This document shows, in pieces, positions 41,272-52,735 of a DNA stretch of 64,000 nucleotides. A program made the translations under genes and the position numbers. Below the pieces are notes generated by a model. It saw only the letters and a list, made by a program, of their open reading frames with translations, was not told the origin of the DNA and ran no database searches. Positions within the stretch are counted from its first letter, which is position 1. Each line of letters starts with the position of its first letter. The DNA is from Chitiniphilus shinanonensis DSM 23277 (lineage in GTDB: Bacteria > Pseudomonadota > Gammaproteobacteria > Burkholderiales > Chitinibacteraceae), in contig NZ_KB895334.1 in assembly GCF_000374805.1 (NCBI RefSeq), forward strand, positions 124,001-188,000. The letters are read 5' to 3'.

Positions 41272-43833
41272 TTACTCCTTGGCGTTGGGGTTGGAAGTAC
41301 GGGCCCGGCTGGTGGCCGGCTTGCTGCCGTTGCCGCTGCGCGCGGCGGCCGGCTTGGCCTTGGGCGCGACGTCCGCCTGCTGCTTGGCCTGGCCGGCGCG
41401 GGTCTTGGTCACGGGCTCCTTGGCCGGTGCGCGCTTGCCCGCCGCCGGCTTGGCGGTTGCCGTCGTGGCCTTGGCCGCCGGTGTCCTGGCGGCGCGCGGC
41501 TTGGTCGCGGCGGACGTGCTGGCTTTGGCGGGGGCGGCCGGTTGCGCGGCGGCAGTGGCCGGCTTGAATGCGGCTTCGACCTCGGCCTCCTCGGCGATGG
41601 CCGCGGCGGTGATCGGCTCGAAGGTGCCCAGCACCTCGGTTTGCAGCAGTGCCAGGTTGGCCAGGGCCTCCTTGGCCGCCGGCAGGCTGCGCACCATCTC
41701 GGTGATGGTCGCGAACGCCTGCTTCAGCGCCGCTTCGTCCGGGAACAGGCCGGGCAGCGTCTTGCGGGCTTCGGCCGGGAAGCGCCAGGCCAGCAGCGAC
41801 TGCCGCTGGAAGCGGGCATTGACCTCGTCCATCGACACGCGTTGCAGCGCCGGGTGTTGCGCGATCCATTCATACGCGGCCTGGCGACGCTCGACGTTGA
41901 TGCTGGGCAAGCCGCGCTGGACCAGCACGGCGATGCGCAGCACGCCGTCGAGCAGATCGCCATGCGGCAGCGACGCCAGCAGTTCGGCGTCGTTCCACGG
42001 CGAGGTGGTCTGGCGCTGGCGTTCGAGGTAGTCCGGGATCAGGTCGTTGCCGATGCCGGAAACCGCGGCGGGGCCGTAGAGGTTGAAGAACGCCAGCTCG
42101 GTGTTGGCGTCGCGCACGTCGCGGTACACATCCAGCGCCGCCGCGTTCTGCCCGACCAGATAACGCTCCCACTGGCGCCATTCCGGGTCGCGCGGGGTGC
42201 GCAGCTGGCGCACGTAGTCGGCGGCGTGCTGGTTGAGCTTGGCCAGTGGATTCAGGCTGGACCAGCCCCAGTGCTGGACGCGCAGCGGGTGGAAGGCGCG
42301 GCCCAGCTTGGCCATGTCCTCGGTGACGAAGGGGGCGATCCACGGCCGCACCAGCGTGGTGTAGACCGACACGCCCAGCTTGGAGAGCGCCTCCACCGCG
42401 GCGAATGGCAGCTCGTCGCGGCGCTGCTCGCGCTGCAGGCCGCGCAGTTCCTCGACGCTGCGCTCGGTCAGCTCCGCCACGTGTCGCACCGTGCCGTCGG
42501 GGGCGGTCTCGTCGTGGATGTCCAGCTGGTACAGCCCCGGCGACAGGGTTTCGATCACCTGCAGCAGTTCGACGATCTGGGCGTGTTCGCGGCGGGCGAT
42601 CTTGGCCGAGACGAAGATGCCCAGGTGGCCGGTGGTCTTGTGCGCCAGGCCGACGATCACCTGCCCGCTGGCCTTCAGACTGTCGGTGTCCGGGTACAGG
42701 TCGAGCACCCAGTTGATCGCCTGTTGCGGCGGCGTGATGTTGTCGCCCAGCGAGGCGAACACCACCATCGGCGCGCGGATCTTGCGCAGGTCGTAGATCT
42801 CGTTGCGGCCGATGGCCTGGCCCTCGGTCAGGTTGTTGCCGACGAACAGGTTCTCGACGATCCAGCGGATCTCCTCCTCGTTCATCAGGAAGTAGCCGCC
42901 CCACCAGCGCTCGAAGTCGAGGTAGCGCGGCGGCTCGGTGTCGATCTGGTCGTACAGGTGATGGTTCTTTTTGACCAGGGTGTTGGCCGGGTCGAGGTTC
43001 TCGAAGTTGTCGACCAGGTAGGCGCCGTCGAACAGGCCGCCACCCAGGTCGGCCGCCAGCAGCGCGCTCCAGGCGCCGCCCAGCATGCCGCCGGCGTAGC
43101 GCATCGGGTTCTTGCCGTCGCTGCCGGCCCAGTACGACACCGGCGCGCCGGCCATCACCATCGCGCCGACCAGTTCGGGCGCGTGCGCGGCCACCAGCAT
43201 CGCCGCCCAGCCGCCCTGGCAGTTGCCGACCAGCGCCGGCTTCGGCGATTCGGGATGGCGGCGGATCACCTCGCGCAGGAAGTCGGCCTCGGCCAGGGTC
43301 ACGTCCTCCAGGCGCTGGCCGGGCATCGGCTGCGGGAAGAACACGCAGAAGTACACCGGGTGGCCTTCGCGCAGCGCCATGCCCACTTCGGAGTCATCCT
43401 TGAAGCCGCCGATGCCGGGGCCGTGCCCGGCGCGCGGGTCGATGATGACGTAGGGGCGCTTGCGCTCATCGACGGCGACGCCGGCCGGCGGCACGATGCG
43501 CGCCAGCGCGTAGTTCACCGGCCGGGCGAAGGTGCGCGCGTCCAGCACCAGTTCGTAGTCGAAGTGCAGCAGCGGCGGCTTGCCGGCCTTTTCGTGTTCG
43601 AGGAAGTTGTCGCCGCGCTGGCGCAGGGTGTCCCAGAACAGCACCTGGCGCTCGACGCTGTCGGTCCAGTAATCCCAGGCGGCGGCGATGGGGTTGCTGG
43701 CCAGCGCATGCGGCGGCGGCGCCTGGACTTCCCACCATTTGTGCAGGGTCTCCGCCACGCGGCGTTGCCATTGCAGGGCGAGTTTGAGGGGGAGGGTGGT
43801 GGCGACGGCGAGCCGTTCCGATTGCGTAGGCAT
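41272..43833 (-). CDS. DUF3141 protein (PHB-synthase-like alpha/beta hydrolase) with Lys/Ala-rich tail
   Basis: An 853-residue protein. The middle resembles polyhydroxyalkanoate synthase-type alpha/beta hydrolases, with a Cys nucleophile elbow in LVGNCQGGWAAMLVA, a later GDNITPPQQAINW and a HKTTGHLGIFVS segment that could supply the acid and His. The last 100 or so residues are a low-complexity Lys/Ala/Pro tail like histone-H1-type bacterial tails (KPRAARTPAAKATTATAKP). DUF3141 has no established function. It is first in an operon with fabI. In related bacteria DUF3141, MaoC-pta, ackA and fabI are often neighbours; here the set is split. Confidence 0.88.
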   Translation of the reverse strand: MPTQSERLAVATTLPLKLALQWQRRVAETLHKWWEVQAPPPHALASNPIAAAWDYWTDSVERQVLFWDTLRQRGDNFLEHEKAGKPPLLHFDYELVLDARTFARPVNYALARIVPPAGVAVDERKRPYVIIDPRAGHGPGIGGFKDDSEVGMALREGHPVYFCVFFPQPMPGQRLEDVTLAEADFLREVIRRHPESPKPALVGNCQGGWAAMLVAAHAPELVGAMVMAGAPVSYWAGSDGKNPMRYAGGMLGGAWSALLAADLGGGLFDGAYLVDNFENLDPANTLVKKNHHLYDQIDTEPPRYLDFERWWGGYFLMNEEEIRWIVENLFVGNNLTEGQAIGRNEIYDLRKIRAPMVVFASLGDNITPPQQAINWVLDLYPDTDSLKASGQVIVGLAHKTTGHLGIFVSAKIARREHAQIVELLQVIETLSPGLYQLDIHDETAPDGTVRHVAELTERSVEELRGLQREQRRDELPFAAVEALSKLGVSVYTTLVRPWIAPFVTEDMAKLGRAFHPLRVQHWGWSSLNPLAKLNQHAADYVRQLRTPRDPEWRQWERYLVGQNAAALDVYRDVRDANTELAFFNLYGPAAVSGIGNDLIPDYLERQRQTTSPWNDAELLASLPHGDLLDGVLRIAVLVQRGLPSINVERRQAAYEWIAQHPALQRVSMDEVNARFQRQSLLAWRFPAEARKTLPGLFPDEAALKQAFATITEMVRSLPAAKEALANLALLQTEVLGTFEPITAAAIAEEAEVEAAFKPATAAAQPAAPAKASTSAATKPRAARTPAAKATTATAKPAAGKRAPAKEPVTKTRAGQAKQQADVAPKAKPAAARSGNGSKPATSRARTSNPNAKE

Positions 43834-43963
43834 GATGGGCTTTCCCTTTAGGAACACTTCGCTGTTATGGCAAGTGAAACGGCGGCAGGCAACCTCGAAT
43901 TGTTGCACTGCAACGAAGATTTCGCCGGAAGCCCGTCGGATCGGGGGGCTGGACGGCCTATGG

Positions 43964-43969
43964 TAAAAT
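43964..43969 (+). promoter_or_regulatory. metH: Possible -10 element of the metH promoter
   Basis: TAAAAT in TGGTAAAATTCGCGG lies 31 bp before the metH ATG. No convincing -35 box or cobalamin/SAH riboswitch was found in the 166-bp gap. Confidence 0.35.
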
Positions 43970-43999
43970 TCGCGGTTTTCGCTGACGAATCAAAACCTC

Positions 44000-47713
<3,714 letters not shown>

Positions 47714-48043
47714 GCGACGCCCCGCGCCGTCGCTGCGACCACCCCGCCCGGCCGATGCCGCGGCGGGGTTTTTTGCGTCCTTTGCGCCCGACAAGGCGCG
47801 CCCGCATTTCGCCTGGATTGTCGTGTTCCACCGCTGAAAAATCCTGAAAACCCACGCAGCGCGCTGCACGCACACGGTATCGGACGCCCGGCCGCACCGG
47901 CGGCGGCAACTTCTTGAAAATTCTTGTGAATCCGGCGCAAAACCGCGATGGCGGCACTGGGCGGCATATTGCGGGACCGGCGATGCATGCTTTTAATCGA
48001 CCTGGGCATGACCCATAAAAAACCCCAATCGAGAGGAGCATCC
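47714..48043. other. 330-bp gap between metH and the GH18 gene
   Basis: The first 60 bases hold the metH terminator. The rest is the upstream region of the GH18 gene and ends with an AGGAG ribosome site. No small reading frame with a start signal was found. Confidence 0.5.
47741..47774 (+). terminator. Rho-independent terminator after metH
   Basis: ACCCCGCC pairs with GGCGGGGT across a 13-base inner part that is itself GC-rich, followed by a T-run of six. Confidence 0.85.
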
Positions 48044-49267
48044 ATGAACCGAAGCACCATCCTGTCCGGCCTGCTGCTGGCGTGCAGCGCCAGCGTGCTG
48101 CCGCCACTCGCCGTCGCCGCCGACACCCCCGTCGAAGCCAGCCGCCACGGCGACCGCCAGCGTGCCGAAGTGGTCGCGTACATCCGCACCTGGGCGATGG
48201 ACGACGGCCGCTTCTGGAAGGCCAAGGACATCGACGGCGACCTGATTACCCAGCTGAACCTGGCGTTTGCATCGATCCGTCCCGACGGCACCATCCACCT
48301 GCGCGATGTCGAGCCGCAGCCGCCCAACCAGCAGGGCGAAACCCCGCCGGCGTTCACCAAGCTGTGGCACGAAGTAGCCAAGTTGCAGAAACGCTATCCG
48401 CAGTTGAAGGTGAACCTGTCGATCGGTGGCTGGGCCGCCGACGGTTATTCGCAGATGGCGATGACGCCCGAAGGCCGCGCCCGCTTCATCGCCAGCGTGC
48501 TGGGCTACGTGGAGCGGTATCACCTGTCCGGCATCGGCATCGAATGGCAGTACCCGGTCGGCCCGGATTGGGGCCTGCCGATCAAGACCGACCCCAAGGA
48601 CCGCGACAACTACATCGCGCTGCTGGAGGAAACCCGCGCCGCGCTGGATCGCCTGGGCGCCAGGACCGGCCGCAAATACCAGATGACCGCCGCAGTGCCG
48701 TCCAGCCCATGGTTCGCGCAGAAGAACGACCTGCAACGCGCCGCGCGCAGCGTCGATTACCTGACCGTCACCGCCTATGGCGCCTACGGCAGCTGGAGCA
48801 GCACCACCGGCCATTTCTCCAACTTGTACCAGCGCACCGACGATCCGGCGTGGGGCGGCTGGAGCAGCGACCAGAGCATGCGCGTCTACCTGGACGCCGG
48901 CATCGACTCGCGCAAGCTGCTGCTGGGCGTGCCGTTCTACGGCGCGGCCTGGAGCGGCGTCGCCAACCAGGCCGACGGGCTGTTCCAGCCGTTCAAGGGC
49001 GTGGCGCTGGGCGGCTCGCCGAGCTGGGACACCATCCGCAAGGACGTGCTCGGCAAGCCCGGCTACGTGCGCCACTGGGACGACATCGGCAAGGCGCCGT
49101 GGTTGTACAACGGCGACGTGATGATCAGCTACGAGGACGCGGAAAGCCTGAAGCACAAGGTGAAGTACCTCAAGGAAAAGCGCCTGGGCGGGCTGACCGT
49201 GTGGGAATACACCCAGGACCGCGACGCCGAGCTGTTCGAGAAGCTCGACGACTACCTCAGGGATTGA
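48044..49267 (+). CDS. Secreted GH18 chitinase-like protein without the catalytic glutamate
   Basis: A 407-residue precursor with a signal peptide ending near LAVAA. The mature part is a GH18 barrel: EVVAYIRTWA at strand 1, LNLAFASI, KVNLSIGGWAADG for the SxGG motif, KLLLGVPFYGAAW, and GLTVWEYTQD at the end. The catalytic motif DxxDxDxE reads SGIGIEWQYP: the acid/base Glu is Gln169 and all three Asp are changed. The usual YDxxG substrate motif reads TAYGAYG. It therefore probably binds chitin-like glycans instead of cutting them. AGGAG lies 6 bases before the ATG. It is a single-gene unit. Confidence 0.88.
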   Translation: MNRSTILSGLLLACSASVLPPLAVAADTPVEASRHGDRQRAEVVAYIRTWAMDDGRFWKAKDIDGDLITQLNLAFASIRPDGTIHLRDVEPQPPNQQGETPPAFTKLWHEVAKLQKRYPQLKVNLSIGGWAADGYSQMAMTPEGRARFIASVLGYVERYHLSGIGIEWQYPVGPDWGLPIKTDPKDRDNYIALLEETRAALDRLGARTGRKYQMTAAVPSSPWFAQKNDLQRAARSVDYLTVTAYGAYGSWSSTTGHFSNLYQRTDDPAWGGWSSDQSMRVYLDAGIDSRKLLLGVPFYGAAWSGVANQADGLFQPFKGVALGGSPSWDTIRKDVLGKPGYVRHWDDIGKAPWLYNGDVMISYEDAESLKHKVKYLKEKRLGGLTVWEYTQDRDAELFEKLDDYLRD

Positions 49268-49363
49268 GCGCGGGCCGCGCCGTCGATCTTCGGGCGTCTC
49301 CCAAGATCGATGTCGCCGCGCGCGGCGTGGCATGATCGTCGTTCCCGTCGTGCCACGCCCGCC

Positions 49364-49732
49364 ATGTCCCAACCTGTTCCGCCCGCCACCGTCCCCAGTC
49401 CCTGCGTCGCCCTGTGCCGGCTGGACGACGATGGCGTCTGCGTCGGCTGCCGCCGCACCGTGGACGAGATCGCCGCCTGGTCGCGGATGGACGACGACGC
49501 CAAGCGGGCGGTCTGGGCGCGGTTGCGGGCGCTCCCCCCGGCGGGGCATCGGCGCTGTCCGCGTTGTGGCGCCGACTTCCCCTGCGGCAGCGGTGGTCGC
49601 GACGGCGGATGTTGGTGTGTCGACCCGCCGCCGGCGATGCCGCTGCCCGATGCCGGCGACTGCCTGTGCCCGGCCTGCCTCGACGCCGAGATCGCGCGCC
49701 GGTCGGCGGGTCGTGGCGCCGAACACGGTTGA
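49364..49732 (+). CDS. DUF1289 domain fused to a cysteine-rich CWC-like domain
   Basis: A 122-residue protein. Residues about 10-55 match DUF1289 (SPCVALCRLDDDGVCVGCRR, then EIAAWSRMDDDAKRAVW), a small Cys domain. Residues about 63-115 have a second set of cysteines (RRCPRCGADFPCG, GCWCVD, CLCPACL), like the cysteine-rich CWC family. Both are probable metal-binding modules of unknown function, here in one chain. It lies 53 bp upstream of the DsbA-like gene in the same direction. Confidence 0.75.
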   Translation: MSQPVPPATVPSPCVALCRLDDDGVCVGCRRTVDEIAAWSRMDDDAKRAVWARLRALPPAGHRRCPRCGADFPCGSGGRDGGCWCVDPPPAMPLPDAGDCLCPACLDAEIARRSAGRGAEHG

Positions 49733-49785
49733 AGCGCGGCGGCCTGGCCGCACCTTGCTGGTTTACCCCATGCGCAGGTGCCGCC

Positions 49786-50439
49786 ATGTCCACTCCCCTG
49801 AAGATCGATTTCGTCTCCGATGTCTCGTGCCCGTGGTGCGCTGTCGGCCTGTACGGCCTGCAACGCGCCGCCGAGCAATTGGGCGACGAGGTGGCGCTGG
49901 CGCTGCACTTCCAGCCGTTCGAACTCAACCCGCAGATGGGCCCGACCGGGCAATCGCTCGCCGAGCACCTGGGCGAGAAGTACGGCATGGGCGAGGAGCA
50001 GTTGCGCCAGAGCCACGAAGCGCTGCGCCAGCGCGGCGAGAGCGTGGGCTTCACCTTCGGCGAGCGCGAACGCATCTACAACACCTTCGACGCGCACCGC
50101 CTGCTGCACTGGGCCGGTGAACTGGGCGACGCGCAGCAGCTGGCGCTGAAGCAGGCGCTGTTCGCCGCGTATTTCACCGACGGCCTCGACCCCAGCGACC
50201 ACGACACCCTCGTACGCATCGTCCAGGCGATCGGCCTGGACGGCGGCGCCGCGCGCGAGATCCTGCAAGGCGAGCAATACGCCGACGCCGTGCGCCGGCA
50301 GGAGCAGTTCTACCAGCAGCAGGGCATCACCGCCGTGCCGTCGGTGATCGTCAACGACCGTTACCTGATCCAGGGCGGCCAGCCGCCGGAAACCTACGCC
50401 CGCGTGCTGCGGGAGATCGCGGCGGAGGCGGCGGGTTGA
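49786..50439 (+). CDS. DsbA-family oxidoreductase (FrnE/HCCA-isomerase-like)
   Basis: A 217-residue cytoplasmic thioredoxin-fold protein with the active site CPWC near residue 15 (DFVSDVSCPWCAVGL), an inserted helical domain, and the cis-Pro loop TAVPSVIVNDRYLIQGGQPPE near the C-terminus. This matches the FrnE branch of DsbA-like proteins, which act on disulfides or glutathione adducts and lack a signal peptide. The physiological substrate is unknown. The ATG at 49786 follows a weak site. It may share a transcript with the DUF1289 gene. Confidence 0.86.
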   Translation: MSTPLKIDFVSDVSCPWCAVGLYGLQRAAEQLGDEVALALHFQPFELNPQMGPTGQSLAEHLGEKYGMGEEQLRQSHEALRQRGESVGFTFGERERIYNTFDAHRLLHWAGELGDAQQLALKQALFAAYFTDGLDPSDHDTLVRIVQAIGLDGGAAREILQGEQYADAVRRQEQFYQQQGITAVPSVIVNDRYLIQGGQPPETYARVLREIAAEAAG

Positions 50440-50458
50440 TTGGGGAGTCACCCTAAAC

Positions 50459-50615
50459 CTTGAACCACAGAGGGCGGTGAGAACACAGAGGGGTCACAGA
50501 GAAAGGCCAATCGGATCAGGTGATGAGCCGTGCGTTGCGGGCTGACCACCCCGTCACCCGAAGGGACGGTTTTCTCCGTGCGACTCCGTGTGCTCACCGT
50601 CCTCAGTGGTTCAAG
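50459..50615. repeat. 157-bp imperfect palindrome (MITE/ERIC-like) ending in the sstT stop codon
   Basis: Two arms of about 45 bp, both starting CTTGAACCAC and reading GAGG-CGGTGAG-ACAC, face each other around a 66-bp centre. The right end supplies the TGA stop codon of sstT (CTTGAACC). It is convergent with the DsbA-like gene. No reading frame is inside. Confidence 0.7.
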
Positions 50616-51852
50616 ACGTGGGGCTTTCTACGACATCCGTCTTGGCCGCTTCCGCGCGGCAGGCGGCGGCGGTGAACAGCACGTCGGTGGAGGAGTTGAG
50701 TGCGGTTTCGCAGGAATCCTGCAACACGCTGATGATGAAGCCCACCGCCACCACCTGCATCGCCAGATCGTTGTTGATGCCGAACAGGCTGCACGCCAGC
50801 GGGATCAACAGCAGCGAGCCCCCGGCCACGCCCGAGGCGCCGCAGGCGCAGATCGACGCCACCACGCTCAGCAGCAGCGCGGTCGGCAGGTCCACCGGAA
50901 TGCTCAGCGTGTTCACCGCGGCCAGCGTCAGCACCGTGATCGTCACCGCGGCGCCGGCCATGTTGATGGTGGCGCCCAGCGGGATCGATACCGCGTAGGT
51001 GTCCTCCGGCAGGCCCAGCTTGTGGCACAGCTCCAGGTTGACGGGGATGTTGGCGGCCGAGCTGCGGGTGAAGAAGGCGGTGATGCCGCTCTCGCGCAGA
51101 CAGGTGAACACCAGCGGGTACGGATTGCGACGCAGCTTCCAGAACACGATCAGCGGATTGATCACCAGCGCCACCAGCAGCATGCCGCCGATCAGCACCG
51201 CCAGCAGCCGCGCATAGCCCCACAGCGTGCCGAAGCCGGTTTCGGCCAGCGTCGAGGCCACCAGCCCGAGAATGCCCAGCGGCGCCAGCCGGATCACCGC
51301 GTGCACGATGGCGCCGACCGCATGCGCCAGATCGTCCAGCGCGCGGCGGGTGGTGTCGGCCGCGTGGCGCAACGCCAGCCCCAGGCCCACCGCCCACGCC
51401 AGGATGCCGATGAAATTGCCGTTGCCCAGCGCGTGTACCGGGTTGTCCACCACGTTCATCAGCAGATCACGCAGCACCTCGACGATGCTGGCCGGCGCCG
51501 CGATGCCGCCCTTCGGCTGGACCAGCGCCAGCGTGGAAGGGAAGGCGAAGCTCAGCAGCACCGCCACCAGCGCGGCGGAGAACGTGCCCAGCAGGTAGAG
51601 CAGCAGGATGGGGCGGATGCTGGTGCGCTGGCCCTGGCGATGGTTGGCGATGGCCGACGCCACCAGCACGAACACCAGCAGCGGCGCCACCGCCTTCAGC
51701 GCACCGACGAACAGCGAGCCGAGCAGGCCGGCGGCCGATGCCGCGCCGGGCGCCAGCAGCGCCAGCACGATGCCCAGCACCAGACCGACCACGATCTGCG
51801 CCACCAGGCTGCCATGGGTGATGAAGCGGAGGAGTCCAGAGGGTTGGGTCAT
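50611..51852 (-). CDS. sstT: Sodium:serine/threonine symporter SstT
   Basis: A 413-residue inner-membrane transporter of the dicarboxylate/amino acid:cation symporter family, taking up serine and threonine with Na+. Family marks are [20 protein letters not shown], the serine-rich re-entrant loop region, [20 protein letters not shown] and [16 protein letters not shown], with about eight to nine helices. Size matches SstT (about 414). The ATG at 51852 gives the usual start. The C-terminal residues and the stop run into the palindromic repeat. Confidence 0.92.
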   Translation of the reverse strand: MTQPSGLLRFITHGSLVAQIVVGLVLGIVLALLAPGAASAAGLLGSLFVGALKAVAPLLVFVLVASAIANHRQGQRTSIRPILLLYLLGTFSAALVAVLLSFAFPSTLALVQPKGGIAAPASIVEVLRDLLMNVVDNPVHALGNGNFIGILAWAVGLGLALRHAADTTRRALDDLAHAVGAIVHAVIRLAPLGILGLVASTLAETGFGTLWGYARLLAVLIGGMLLVALVINPLIVFWKLRRNPYPLVFTCLRESGITAFFTRSSAANIPVNLELCHKLGLPEDTYAVSIPLGATINMAGAAVTITVLTLAAVNTLSIPVDLPTALLLSVVASICACGASGVAGGSLLLIPLACSLFGINNDLAMQVVAVGFIISVLQDSCETALNSSTDVLFTAAACRAEAAKTDVVESPTS

Positions 51853-52043
51853 CGGTGTGTCCGGTTGCGGGTGGAGAAGGGCTGCGCGACGCGATCGGTG
51901 CGTCGGCCAGTATAGGGGAAGGGTCATTCCGTCGAGCCTGAGGAAAACCGCGCTTGCTTCCGAACCGATACCACCGGCCAAGGCGGCGCGCGGGCTCGGG
52001 GGCATTCGATCTAGAATCGACGTTTTCCCCGGCCGCGCGTTCC

Positions 52044-52636
52044 ATGCACATCGTCGTCGTCTTCCCCACCCGCACCGAAGCCAAATACTTCCACCATCCC
52101 GCCGCCGAGGTCGCGTTCTGCGGCGTGGGCCTGACGGCGGCCGCGGTCGCCACCACCCGCTTGATCGAAACGCGGCATCCCGACGTCTGATCCTGGCCGG
52201 CATCGCCGGGGGCTATCCGCATTCGCGCTACAAGGTGGGCGATACCGTGCTGGTGGCCAGCGAGCGCGAGGCCGACCTGGGCTTTTTCACCCCGAGCGGT
52301 TTCCGTCACCTGTCCGGGCTGGAACTGGACATGGATTTCGATCACCAGCCGGTATTCCACTGCCCGCACCTGCCGGCCGATCCGCCGTTGCCGCTGGCGC
52401 ACAGCAACTCGATGAACGCCGCGCTGGCGCCGTTCGTGGCGACGCAGGAGGTGGACATCGAGAACATGGAAGGCGCGGCGTTCTTCCATGCCTGCCTGGA
52501 AGCCGGGCAGCGCTTCTACCAGGTGCGCGCGATTTCCAACGTTGCCACTGTGGTGCACGACGAATGGGATTTCGAAGGCTCGATCCGCAACATGACGCGC
52601 GGCGTGGAGACGTTGATCGACTATCTGCTGGCGTGA
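52044..52636 (+). pseudogene. Frameshifted nucleosidase/phosphorylase-family gene (futalosine-hydrolase-like)
   Basis: The reading starts at ATG 52044 ([16 protein letters not shown]) and continues for 48 residues to ETRHPDV, where TGA at 52188-52190 stops it. The next frame continues without a gap: [20 protein letters not shown] to IENMEGAAFFHAC and VHDEWDFEGSIRN at 52636. Restoring one C near 52187 (GTCTG to GTCCTG) joins both parts into about 196 residues. This is a purine-nucleoside hydrolase/phosphorylase fold with the DxExAAFF-like motif, closest by eye to MqnB or MTA nucleosidases. A real lesion and a sequencing error are both possible. Confidence 0.7.
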
Positions 52637-52684
52637 GGGGCTGGTCGTAATCGGGATGTCGGCCTGGCACGGCTGAAGCCGGCC

Positions 52685-52716
52685 AAAAAAAAACGGGGCC
52701 CGGACAGGCCCCGTTT
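52685..52716 (-). terminator. Strong terminator after the ABC exporter gene
   Basis: A 9-bp GC-rich stem (AACGGGGCC and its complement) and a 6-base loop are followed on the minus strand by nine T. Confidence 0.92.
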
Positions 52717-52735
52717 TCCGTCGCGCGCGAACCGC

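Noticed and set aside
43834-43999. Cobalamin or SAH riboswitch before metH
   Set aside because: The gap is only 166 bp and no B12-box or SAH-type conserved core was seen.
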